A stretch of 64,000 nucleotides of DNA, taken from NCBI GenBank assembly GCA_045643285.1, contig JAZUKN010000057.1, positions 10,324-74,323 on the forward strand, in the 5' to 3' direction. The position numbers and the translations under genes were made by a program. Shown here in pieces: positions 7,806 through 16,399 of the stretch; positions within the stretch are counted from its first letter, which is position 1; the number at the start of each line of letters is the position of its first letter. Origin of the DNA: UMGS1696 sp045643285. Its GTDB lineage: Bacteria > Bacillota > Clostridia > Oscillospirales > CAG-272. The notes under the pieces were generated by a model. It worked only from the letters and a program-made list of their open reading frames with translations, ran no database searches and had not been told where the DNA came from.

Positions 7806-8705
7806 TTATCCTATGAATTCCCTGAACATCGAGGTGCTCGGGATCATTTTTTCTTCAAAAAAGTGATTTTCAAACGGCTTGAGCTTATCTGTCAGCAGAT
7901 CTGCCTCGCCGCGGTACTTACTGTCTTTCGGGACAGTGCCAAGCAGTCCGAGTACGTTATTTGCAAGCACGAACGGCTCGTAGCGTAAAAGGGAATTGAT
8001 ATAATAGTCGCTGTTCCCTGCGTTCGGGAAGATCGACGTTATCTCATTCGCGCGGACTGTGTTCCACAAATGTAGAGTAAACTCCGCAGTCGCACCGCGG
8101 AATTTGTAGTCTCTGACGATGCGGCGGAACAGGCGAATCTCGTCGCCGAGAAGCACCGATCCTTTGTATCGCACGTCATCTGCCACACGGATGAAAATGC
8201 TCGTGTAGTCGCCGAAAAGCGATGTGACTTCGGGGTACACCGCCTGTATTCCCTCGAATACATATATATCTTTCCCGTTCGGCGAATATTCCTCGTAGCC
8301 GGAGCGGTGAGTGTTCACGAAGTCGAAGATCGGTCTTCTGACCGTCTTTCCTGCGAGCAGATCGGCGACAAACTCTTCGAGGCAGTCGAGGTCTATCGCG
8401 CTTACTGAATCGTAGTCGGGCGCGTCGCCGTCGACCACGTTTCTGTCGGCTCTGTCAAGGAAAAAGTCGTCTATCGAGAATACAACGGGGTTCTTCCCTG
8501 CTTCTCTGATGCGCTCGGTCAGCTTATTCGCCGTCGTTGTTTTTCCTGAGCAGGTCGGACCCGCGAGCGTGATTATCCTGTTATCGGCATTTGCGACGAT
8601 GTCCGCGGTGATCGCATCGAGCTTTGCCGAGAAATCGTGTTCTGCGCGAGTGATGTACTTCTGAGCGTCGCGCGGCTCGTCAATGTTGATTCTGAGATTT
8701 TTCAA
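7806..8705 (-). CDS. Uridine kinase-like P-loop nucleoside kinase
   Basis: The Walker A loop GPTCSGKTT is near residue 50, followed by VFSIDDFFLDR (about 76) and DFVNTHRSGYEEY, features of the uridine kinase/phosphoribulokinase fold. The 299 residues include an N-terminal part of about 40 residues and a C-terminal extension (EPFVLANNVLGLLGTVPK) typical of the Clostridia group of Udk-like proteins. The substrate is probably a pyrimidine nucleoside but is not established. The start is TTG at 8705, with GGAG eight bases upstream. It lies 12 bases after hemZ in the operon. Confidence 0.85.
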   Translation of the reverse strand: MKNLRINIDEPRDAQKYITRAEHDFSAKLDAITADIVANADNRIITLAGPTCSGKTTTANKLTERIREAGKNPVVFSIDDFFLDRADRNVVDGDAPDYDSVSAIDLDCLEEFVADLLAGKTVRRPIFDFVNTHRSGYEEYSPNGKDIYVFEGIQAVYPEVTSLFGDYTSIFIRVADDVRYKGSVLLGDEIRLFRRIVRDYKFRGATAEFTLHLWNTVRANEITSIFPNAGNSDYYINSLLRYEPFVLANNVLGLLGTVPKDSKYRGEADLLTDKLKPFENHFFEEKMIPSTSMFREFIG

Positions 8706-8717
8706 AAAAGTATCTCC

Positions 8718-10217
8718 TTAATGACCGTTTCGGTCTTTATCCGCGAAAAACTCCGCGGCGGTTTTCTTCATTTCGTCGAGTTTTTTCGCGCTCTCGCCGT
8801 TTTTGTAGCCGTCGAGATATTCGTACGGATACTTCGGTTGGAACAGCCGCTCTATCCGCACGTTTCCGTCGCTGTCCGGAAGCGAGACGAGCTTTGTTAC
8901 CGAGCCTGCGCCTGCGGCAAAGATTGAGTGGACTTCTTCCATCATATAAATATTGTATAGTCCCTCGTGGCCGGGCTTTGCGTAGCCGACGTTTTCCTGG
9001 TTGCCGACAGTGTTCTTCTGACGGTACATATAGTACGGCAGGTACCCCGATTCTCTGAGCCGCTTCTGCGAATAATCAACGCTCTCTGCCGCGATGACGG
9101 AAGCCGGATCGAACCGTCCCTCGGTCTTGAACTCGGACGAGCGCTTGACGCTGAATGTATGCACGGTGATGTTTTCGGGATCGAGTGCGATGACTCCGTC
9201 TATCGAGCGCATGAACGACTCTGTTGTGTCGTACGGCAGACCTGCGATGAGGTCGACATTGATGTTCTTTATCCCCGATTCTCTCGCCGTCGCGTAAGCC
9301 GAGTAGAACATATCAGTCGTGTGCGCGCGTCCTATCCCCTTTAATACTTCGTCGTTCAATGTCTGCGGATTGACGCTGATGCGGTCTACTCCGTATTCAG
9401 CCGCGACGCGCAGTTTTTCAGCCGTTATCGTATCGGGCCGCCCTGCTTCACAGGTAAATTCGGTGAGGTCGGAAGTGTGTTCGCGTATTTTCGAGAGCAG
9501 TACGCGCATTTCGTCCGCCGTGAGGACTGTCGGTGTACCGCCGCCGATATATACGGTAGAGACTTTCATCCCAAGTGAGCGGATCACCGAGAATACGCCG
9601 TCGATGTCCTCGCACAGTGCGCTCAAGTAGTCCGGTATCAAAGACAGGAGCTTCTTCGACGTATAAGAAACGAACGAGCAATAGGCGCATCTCGTCGGGC
9701 AGAACGGTATTCCGACGTACACACTGCATTCGCGCCGTATGCCGTCGGTTATTATTCTTGCTTCCGCCGCCGCAACGTCGACTGCAAGACGGGATTTGAT
9801 CGGGCTGACGAAGTATTCGCGCGAGATCCCCTCTGCCGCGCCGTCCTCACCGTACCCCTTGCGGAACAGCTCCGACGCGACCTTCGCCGGTCTTACGCCT
9901 GTCAGAATACCCCACGGAGGCGTCACTCCCGTGAAGTCCTTCCCTGCTTTCATGAAAGCCTCGCCGACTGCTATCTTGCGCCTCTTGTCGGTGTCTCCCG
10001 TGAGCGGCTGAGATGAAGTTCCTTTTGTTGTCTTTTCGCCCTGCTTTAGTGTCACTTCCGCGTATGCCGTGCCGTCGGATTCGCTCAGATTGACAGATGC
10101 AACGACGGTTTCGGGCGTTTCTTCCTCGTTTTCGGGAAACTTCGCGCCCGGAAAGAAGATCATGGCGAGCGTTTCTGCATAATACGGCTTTACGTTGCCG
10201 TTTATTCTTAAAATCAT
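8718..10217 (-). CDS. hemZ: HemZ, oxygen-independent coproporphyrinogen III dehydrogenase-type radical SAM protein
   Basis: The radical SAM motif is CPTRCAYC (C173, C177, C180), preceded by GIPF as in HemN/HemZ, and followed by YIGGGTPT and ENITVHTFSVKRSSEF. The long N-terminal region (about 160 residues, with PPWGILTGVRPAKV) is characteristic of HemZ rather than HemW. Family proteins are assigned to anaerobic conversion of coproporphyrinogen III, although many Clostridia with HemZ lack heme synthesis, so the true role here is unproven. AGGA precedes the ATG. It sits between dtd and the kinase gene. Confidence 0.93.
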   Translation of the reverse strand: MILRINGNVKPYYAETLAMIFFPGAKFPENEEETPETVVASVNLSESDGTAYAEVTLKQGEKTTKGTSSQPLTGDTDKRRKIAVGEAFMKAGKDFTGVTPPWGILTGVRPAKVASELFRKGYGEDGAAEGISREYFVSPIKSRLAVDVAAAEARIITDGIRRECSVYVGIPFCPTRCAYCSFVSYTSKKLLSLIPDYLSALCEDIDGVFSVIRSLGMKVSTVYIGGGTPTVLTADEMRVLLSKIREHTSDLTEFTCEAGRPDTITAEKLRVAAEYGVDRISVNPQTLNDEVLKGIGRAHTTDMFYSAYATARESGIKNINVDLIAGLPYDTTESFMRSIDGVIALDPENITVHTFSVKRSSEFKTEGRFDPASVIAAESVDYSQKRLRESGYLPYYMYRQKNTVGNQENVGYAKPGHEGLYNIYMMEEVHSIFAAGAGSVTKLVSLPDSDGNVRIERLFQPKYPYEYLDGYKNGESAKKLDEMKKTAAEFFADKDRNGH

Positions 10218-10237
10218 TTTATGTCCTTAGTTTATCT

Positions 10238-10705
10238 TTATGACCGTTTCGGAGATTTCAGTACCTCGGAGTCGAGTTGTATCGTAACAGGACCGTCGTT
10301 CATAATGGAGACTTCCATGTGAGCGCCGAACACGCCGTGGCTGACCTTATCGGTGTACTTTTTTATATATTCGGTGAAATATTCGTACAGCGGTTCTGCG
10401 ACCGATGGAGCGGCGGAGTTGAGGTAGTCCGGTCTGTTGCCTTTGCGGTACGCGGCGTACAGCGTGAACTGCGACACGACGATTATTCCGCCGTCAACGT
10501 CCGTGACCGAGAGATTCATTTTGTCGTTCTCGTCGGAGAAGATGCGGAGCTTTGCTATTTTGTCGGCGAGAAGCTCCGCGTCGGTCTTTGTGTCGGTGTG
10601 AGTCACGCCGAGGAGGATAAGAAGTCCTTTGCCGTCGCAGTTCGCAACAGTTTCGCCCTCGACAACGACCTTACCGCCGTTTATTCTCTGTATCAGTGCA
10701 AGCAT
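10238..10705 (-). CDS. dtd: D-aminoacyl-tRNA deacylase
   Basis: It hydrolyses D-amino acids wrongly attached to tRNA. The 155 residues show the family hallmarks MLALIQRINGGKVVVEGE, LLILLGVTHTDT, VVSQFTLYA (catalytic SQxT motif near 95) and the C-terminal NDGPVTIQLDS with the Gly-Pro that enforces chirality. AAAGGA precedes the ATG. It lies 20 bases downstream of relA, the usual relA-dtd neighbourhood in Bacillota. Confidence 0.97.
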   Translation of the reverse strand: MLALIQRINGGKVVVEGETVANCDGKGLLILLGVTHTDTKTDAELLADKIAKLRIFSDENDKMNLSVTDVDGGIIVVSQFTLYAAYRKGNRPDYLNSAAPSVAEPLYEYFTEYIKKYTDKVSHGVFGAHMEVSIMNDGPVTIQLDSEVLKSPKRS

Positions 10706-10725
10706 TTTAGTATTCCTTTATTATA

Positions 10726-12960
10726 TCATGTATATCCGCGCGTTACGGAATGGACGTGATTTATCGAGCGCAGACGCGACATGATCGAATTGTAGTGTTC
10801 GATGTTCTTGCATCCGACTGTCAGCATTATGATGATGTCGTTCTCCGTCCGCTTTTTCGTATTGATCGAGAGAAGCGTCACTTTCATATCGGCTATCGCC
10901 ATTGTGATATTGGCGATAAGCGTCATATCGTTCTCGGCATAGATCTGGAGCGCGACCTCGTACAGCGCACGTCCGTTTTCCTGCATAAAGTCGTCCTTGT
11001 CCCACTCCGCTCTGAGCCAGCGTTCGCGGAGCTGTTCGTTGTCCAAGCCCTTTACTGCATTCGGGCAGTCGCGCTTGTGGATAGACACGCCGTAACCCTT
11101 TGTGACAAAGCCGATAATATCGTCTCCCGGGAGAGGATTACAGCATTTTGCGAACTTGACTTCGCATCCGTACTCGCCGTCGACGATAACGCCGCCTGTG
11201 TGACGGACTCTCTTTGAGGTCTGCGTCTGTACCTGATCGGTGTCCGTGATGACGGGCTGCTCTTCGGGCTTGACGATGCGCTCATATTCGGGCTTGAGTT
11301 TTGTCAGTACTTTTGAAACCGTCAGTCCGTTGTAACCGAGAGCATTATAGAGGTCGTCGGGATCGTTCATACCGAGCTTTGACGCAGCGGCGGCGACGAT
11401 CTCCGCTTTCTGTGCTTCGGTGGGCTTTACGCGGAAACGTGAGAACTCTTTGTCTAATTCGTCCTTGCCGATCTTGATATTCTCAGGCCGTTTTTCTTTT
11501 TTGAACCACTGGCGTATCTTCGTTCTTGCTTCGCTTGTCTTGACGATAGCGAGCCAGTCTCTCGACGGCCCTTTCGACGAAGACGACGTGATTATCTCGA
11601 CGATGTCGCCGGTCTGCGGCACCTTGTCGATCTGCGTTATCATTCCGTTTATCTTCGCGCCGACCATTTTATTGCCGACTTCGGAGTGAATCGCGTAAGC
11701 AAAGTCAATGATAGTTGAGCCTTGCGGAAGTGCGATAACGTCGCCTTTCGGAGTGAATACGAACGTTTCGTCGGAGAAAATGTCTATCTTCAGGGCGTGC
11801 ATGAAGTCTTCGGACTCGATGACGCCGTCCTCAACGTCGACGAGCTTCGACACCCATTCGAGCTTTTTGTCGATCTCTTCCTTGCTCTTTGCACCCGACT
11901 TGTACTTCCAGTGCGCCGCGATACCGTACTCAGCGATATGGTGCATCTCGCGCGTTCTTATCTGAACTTCAAACGGGATACCGTCGCGTCCGATGACGGT
12001 GGTGTGAAGCGACTGGTACATATTCGGCTTAGGCGTTGAAATGTAATCCTTGAAGCGTCCGGGCATTGACTTGAACATTTCGTGGATGATACCGAGCGCG
12101 GTGTAGCATTCAAGCTCCGTATCGACGATTATTCTTATCGCATAGAAGTCGTATATCTCATCGAACGACTTATCCTGTCTGAACATCTTGCGGTAGATCG
12201 AATAAACGGTCTTTACACGTCCTTCGAGCGTGTAGTGGATGTTGTATTCATCGAGCTTTGCGGACACGACTGCGCGCGTGTTTTCGATAAAATCGTGGTT
12301 CTGACCGTATTTGTCTTCGATATATTTCGACACCTGCGCGTGTCCTATCGGATCGAGGTACGACAGTGCAAGGTTTTCAAGCTCCTGCTTTATCCTCTGC
12401 ATACCGAGACGGTGAGCGAGCGGCGCGTAAACGTACATCGTTTCAAGAGCGGTGGCACGACGTTTTTCTTCTTTCTTCACGCCGAGAGTCTTCATATTGT
12501 GGAGTCTGTCGCAGAGCTTGATGAAGATGACGCGGATGTCCTTTGACATGGCAAGGAGCATCTTGCGGATGTTCTCGATGTTTTCTTCTTCCTTATCCTC
12601 GACGTTGATCGACTTCATTTTCGTCAGTCCGTCGACGAGCATTGCGACTTCATCACCGAAGCGCGCGCGTATCTCGTCAAGGCTCGTCTTGTCGGCGCAG
12701 TCCTCGACTGTATCGTGCAGAAACGCCGCGCAGATAGAGTCGGTGTCAAGTCCGAGAGAGGTCACTATCTCCGCTACCGCTATGGGGTGGGAGATATACG
12801 GGTCTCCGCTGACTCTGAACTGCCCCTCGTGGAGCGACTTTGCGTAAAGGAACGCTCTTTCGATCTTTTCGATGTCGTATCGGTGGCCGTTTGTCGAAAG
12901 AGTGTTTATAAGTCCGGCAATTTCCGGATATTCCGTGGAAGTAATTTCTGTGTTATCCAT
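10726..12960 (-). CDS. relA: Bifunctional (p)ppGpp synthetase/hydrolase RelA/SpoT (Rel)
   Basis: It makes and degrades the stringent-response alarmone. The 744 residues contain the HD hydrolase domain (HPIAVAEIV, HD at 82-83 in FLHDTVEDC), the synthetase domain (about 240-350, YDFYAIRIIVDT and YISTPKPNMYQSLHTTV), a TGS domain (about 390-450, VFTPKGDVIALPQGSTIIDFAYAIHSEVG) and a C-terminal ACT domain ending near VTRGYT. An intact HD motif indicates a bifunctional Rel. The gap to recJ upstream is 54 bases. Confidence 0.97.
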   Translation of the reverse strand: MDNTEITSTEYPEIAGLINTLSTNGHRYDIEKIERAFLYAKSLHEGQFRVSGDPYISHPIAVAEIVTSLGLDTDSICAAFLHDTVEDCADKTSLDEIRARFGDEVAMLVDGLTKMKSINVEDKEEENIENIRKMLLAMSKDIRVIFIKLCDRLHNMKTLGVKKEEKRRATALETMYVYAPLAHRLGMQRIKQELENLALSYLDPIGHAQVSKYIEDKYGQNHDFIENTRAVVSAKLDEYNIHYTLEGRVKTVYSIYRKMFRQDKSFDEIYDFYAIRIIVDTELECYTALGIIHEMFKSMPGRFKDYISTPKPNMYQSLHTTVIGRDGIPFEVQIRTREMHHIAEYGIAAHWKYKSGAKSKEEIDKKLEWVSKLVDVEDGVIESEDFMHALKIDIFSDETFVFTPKGDVIALPQGSTIIDFAYAIHSEVGNKMVGAKINGMITQIDKVPQTGDIVEIITSSSSKGPSRDWLAIVKTSEARTKIRQWFKKEKRPENIKIGKDELDKEFSRFRVKPTEAQKAEIVAAAASKLGMNDPDDLYNALGYNGLTVSKVLTKLKPEYERIVKPEEQPVITDTDQVQTQTSKRVRHTGGVIVDGEYGCEVKFAKCCNPLPGDDIIGFVTKGYGVSIHKRDCPNAVKGLDNEQLRERWLRAEWDKDDFMQENGRALYEVALQIYAENDMTLIANITMAIADMKVTLLSINTKKRTENDIIIMLTVGCKNIEHYNSIMSRLRSINHVHSVTRGYT

Positions 12961-13014
12961 TTTTTATGCCTTAAAGCTAATATTTTGCTTTATTAAATTT
13001 GTTTATCGTAAGAA

Positions 13015-15177
13015 TCAGCCGTTCAGCCGTTCTTTCAGTGACGAATAAAGGACGGACGATTCAAGCGGAGTCTTTCCCCTCTGCTCTATGTATCTGAACG
13101 AATATATCTCCGCGTCCTCCGACTCTCTCAGATTCACGCCGAGGAGTCCAAGCTCGTCGAACACCGTAAGAATCAGTTTGAGTTTGACGTATCCGACGGG
13201 GATATTTGCCGATTTGAGAAGGTGGCGGAGCGCTCTCATGCTGAACACCTCGTGTTCCACCCGAAGTTCATGCTTCAGAATATTGTATACTGCGGCAAAA
13301 TCGTCTCTCGTCGGTACGACAGAACGAAGCACGTCCGTACCGACGGAATCCGGCTCGTCTATCAGCTTTCTGTATAGCGCACGGTCGGCGTTCTCTTCGC
13401 GTGCTTTCGATAAAGAAAGCCGCACGTCCTTGACGATAAGCTGAACGCTCTTCTGGTCGCGGAATTCGTTCACGTCGAGCGAGAACATCACATCTACGGT
13501 GTCGCCGGGGTACAGGTCAAGCTCACCGAGAGAGAGGCGGAACACCATTGCGTTTACGTAATTCTGCCCTATCCTGAGCGTCAGACGGGTGTGCTTTCCG
13601 CCGCCGACAAGAGCGGTATCGTAAAGCGGTACGTCGTACATGACGAACACCGGCACCGGGTTAGACACGCCGTACGGCTCGAGCATATAAAGCTCGTTCG
13701 CCTGCTCTATCGTTATGTCGTCGGGAGCAAGCTCCATTTCAGCGTCAAGCGTCGGTTCGGTATCTACGTCAGTGAGATATTCGCGTGCGTATTCGTTGAG
13801 TTTTTTCTTGAAATCGTCGAGGTTCTCGCGCTTTATCGTAAGTCCGACGGCAAGCTCGTGACCGCCGAATTTTTCGAGCAGGTCTGAGCAGTTCTTCAGT
13901 GCGTCGACGAGGTTCAGCCCTTTTACGGATCGCCCCGAGCCTTTGCCGATCTCGCCGTTTTCCGAGCCTTCAAATGATATGAGGATCGACGGGCAGTTAT
14001 ACTTTTCTGTTATGCGCGACGCGACGATACCGATTATGCCGTGGTGCCATTTATCGTCGTCGAGAACGATAACGGGATCGTTTTCAAAGTCGTGTTCCGC
14101 GGCGATTTTCGCGTACGCCTCTTCGACGATGTCGTTCTCGCCGGACTGACGCTCGCGGTTGATGTCGCAGAGCTGTTTTGCGATAGGTGCGGCAGTTTCG
14201 CGGTCCTTTGCGAGGAACAGCTCTACTGCGATAGACGCGGAGCTTATTCTGCCGGCGGCGTTTATTCTCGGCGCGACTGTAAATCCGATGAACGACGCCG
14301 TGATCTTGCGTTTTTTGCCGTATTTTGAATCCGCACTTGTTGCGTCGATAAGCTCGCACAGTCCCGGGCGTTCGGTATTTTCGATCAGTTCAAGACCGTA
14401 CGAAACGATGAGACGGTTTTCGTCCTTTACGGGCATAACGTCTGCGATAGTGCCGATTGCAACAAGGTCGCCGTATTCGGCTGAGATGCGTCGCACGCAG
14501 TCTATCATGCTGTCATCGGGGTTCAGTACACTTTCAACGGCGCAAAGGAGCTTATACACCACTCCGACGCCTGCAAGCTCCTTGAAAGGATAATCACAGT
14601 CCGGTCTTCTCGGATTCACAACAGCGACGGCATCCGGAAGCTCGCTGTGACATTCGTGGTGGTCAGTGACGATAACGTCCACGCCAAGCGATTTTGCGAC
14701 TTCGACTTCTCCGACGGCTGTTATACCGGTGTCAACGGTTATGATGAGGCTGCATCCGTCCTCGGCGAGCTTGCGTATCGCGCCCTCGGAAACACCGTAG
14801 CCCTCGCCTGCCCTGCACGGGATGTAGTACGAAACGTCCGCGCCGTTTTTGCTCAGATAAAGGTACAGGCTGGAGACGGAAGTCACGCCGTCCACATCGT
14901 AATCGCCGAAGATAACGATTTTTTCGCCGCTTACCACCGCGTCAGCGACTCTTTCGGCGGCTTTCCGCATATCGCGCATCAGAAACGGGTCGTGGAGGAT
15001 CTCTTCGGTCTTTCCGAGGAACGATTTTGCGCCGTCGACTGTAGTATACCCTCGGTTGACGAGCAGCATCGCGGTCGTCAGCGAAATGCCCAGCGCCGAC
15101 GACAGCTCGTGCGCTTCCCGGCAGTCGAGAACGGCGTTATGGGGCGCCGCGACTGCCCATTTTTTCTCTTTTCTCAT
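13015..15177 (-). CDS. recJ: Single-stranded-DNA exonuclease RecJ
   Basis: RecJ degrades single-stranded DNA 5' to 3' in recombination and repair. Counting from the chosen start, DYDVDGVTS is near 92 and the DHH signature TDHHE near 172. GGHELAVGLTIK marks the DHHA1 domain, and an OB-fold part follows with PVPVFVMYDV. I use the ATG at 15177 (MRKEKKW), which has a purine-rich AGAGAG upstream; a frame extension to 15216 begins MIIIFIYIK and has no binding site. About 720 residues. It is the first gene of the recJ-relA-dtd-hemZ run. Confidence 0.95.
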   Translation of the reverse strand: MRKEKKWAVAAPHNAVLDCREAHELSSALGISLTTAMLLVNRGYTTVDGAKSFLGKTEEILHDPFLMRDMRKAAERVADAVVSGEKIVIFGDYDVDGVTSVSSLYLYLSKNGADVSYYIPCRAGEGYGVSEGAIRKLAEDGCSLIITVDTGITAVGEVEVAKSLGVDVIVTDHHECHSELPDAVAVVNPRRPDCDYPFKELAGVGVVYKLLCAVESVLNPDDSMIDCVRRISAEYGDLVAIGTIADVMPVKDENRLIVSYGLELIENTERPGLCELIDATSADSKYGKKRKITASFIGFTVAPRINAAGRISSASIAVELFLAKDRETAAPIAKQLCDINRERQSGENDIVEEAYAKIAAEHDFENDPVIVLDDDKWHHGIIGIVASRITEKYNCPSILISFEGSENGEIGKGSGRSVKGLNLVDALKNCSDLLEKFGGHELAVGLTIKRENLDDFKKKLNEYAREYLTDVDTEPTLDAEMELAPDDITIEQANELYMLEPYGVSNPVPVFVMYDVPLYDTALVGGGKHTRLTLRIGQNYVNAMVFRLSLGELDLYPGDTVDVMFSLDVNEFRDQKSVQLIVKDVRLSLSKAREENADRALYRKLIDEPDSVGTDVLRSVVPTRDDFAAVYNILKHELRVEHEVFSMRALRHLLKSANIPVGYVKLKLILTVFDELGLLGVNLRESEDAEIYSFRYIEQRGKTPLESSVLYSSLKERLNG

Positions 15178-15284
15178 AGTATTGTCTCTCTTTATATAAA
15201 TAAAAATAATAATCAAAGTTAAAACTATACACTTGCACGAAGTGCAAACATCATTTTTCTTTTACTTGCACAAACCTCATTAAG

Positions 15285-15925
15285 ACAAAAGGAAGAAAAC
15301 GTTTCACGTTTTCAATTTCATCTTTCTGTCCTGTTCGTTTACGAACGGGCGGACGGCGCACAAGCCGAGTTCACTCCGTGAACTCGTCGAGATGCTCCGC
15401 ATCTCGGTGAGTCACTTTCGCGGACTCCTTGCCAATCCACACGACTTAGGGGGAAGGTTGCTTCGCTCTATTCACGCCTACCGACTTCGTAAACGAAGTC
15501 GTCGAGATGCTCCGCATCTCGGTTGAACCCCTTTGTTTCAGAGTAAATGCAACTCAATTATTTATCTTACCATTTAAAAACGACTACGTTTTACTTCATA
15601 ATGAGCGTCAGCGCGCTATTATTATCGATCTAAATCCTCTACACCGTCGCACTCGCTTTGTGACAAAGGGGAGTCCAGAGGGGGAATGAGCTTGCTCCTT
15701 CCCCCTTTGGCGGGATGATTCACAAGAAGGCCGCGTCGGTCTTCTTGTGCGCCCCGCGCGTAGCGGAAAACCGATACTAAACGTAGAGTTTGTGCAGATT
15801 CCGCGGGAGGGGAAACCCCTCCCCTACGGTGTATGTGGTGAAAAAAGTGTGATTACGCGCGTAGCCGCGAAGAAAACTGAATTTTGAAAACGTCCCCGAC
15901 GTTTTCTACCTTACACCACCGTAGT
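15285..15925. repeat. Full-length composite palindromic repeat (inverted arms around a core)
   Basis: This fills most of the 753-base gap between recJ and the rseC-like gene; no gene is seen. The left arm (about 15285-15554, plus orientation) holds a GAAAACGT/ACGTTTTC hairpin, the GTTCG/CGAAC hairpin with CGGGCGGAC, ACAAG-stem palindromes, GACTTCGTAAACGAAGTC, CGAGATGCTCCGCATCTCG and an end of the type CCCCTTTG...AAATGCAA. The core is at about 15555-15650. The right arm (about 15651-15925) carries the same module types in reverse orientation, including GGGGAGTCC, ACAAG-stems, CCCCTCCCCTACGG and a GAAAACGTC/GACGTTTTC hairpin. The core is homologous to that at 44891-44987. Confidence 0.8.
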
Positions 15926-15930
15926 GGAAA

Positions 15931-16371
15931 CTATTTATTAGCCGAAACAATGTCGACTATTTCTATATCCGGCTCTTTTTTTCTTTTTGTTCTGTCAAAA
16001 ACCGCTATTCCGGCGAAGGTCAGCACAAATCCGACTGCCGCGCCGATCAGTCCCGATGCTTCCGTATGCCACACGCTGTCCGCTACGATATATCCGGCAA
16101 CTGCCACAACGAGCGGCAGAATGAACACGAGTGCGGCGTATCCGAGGACTTTTTTGCTCTCCGTTTCCACCTCAACCGTATCTCCGACCTTTGCGCCGAG
16201 CGCATTTTTCGCCTTTGTTTTCATCTTTCCACCGGTCGAAAGCAGTCCTGTTATTTCGCATTTTCCGTCACAGCCGCCGTGCTTCTCGCATCCGTCGCAC
16301 ATTGTGGCGCGGCTGACTTCTATCACTGCTTCTTTTCCGTTCGTTTCAAGTACAACAGCACGCTGGCGCAT
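15931..16371 (-). CDS. SoxR-reducing/RseC-family membrane protein
   Basis: The 146 residues begin with a cytoplasmic region carrying a cysteine cluster (CDGCEKHGGCDGKC, about 25-38). A small beta domain follows (KVGDTVEVET), then two membrane spans (about 80-100 and 105-128) and a basic tail. This is the layout of the RseC/MucC family, whose E. coli member helps an Rnf-like complex reduce SoxR; in Clostridia the partner is unknown. A GGAGG precedes the ATG. It is the last gene of the cdaA operon, 28 bases after the flavoprotein gene. Confidence 0.85.
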   Translation of the reverse strand: MRQRAVVLETNGKEAVIEVSRATMCDGCEKHGGCDGKCEITGLLSTGGKMKTKAKNALGAKVGDTVEVETESKKVLGYAALVFILPLVVAVAGYIVADSVWHTEASGLIGAAVGFVLTFAGIAVFDRTKRKKEPDIEIVDIVSANK

Positions 16372-16399
16372 GGAAAACCTCCGTTTGTTTGATTCCTTT

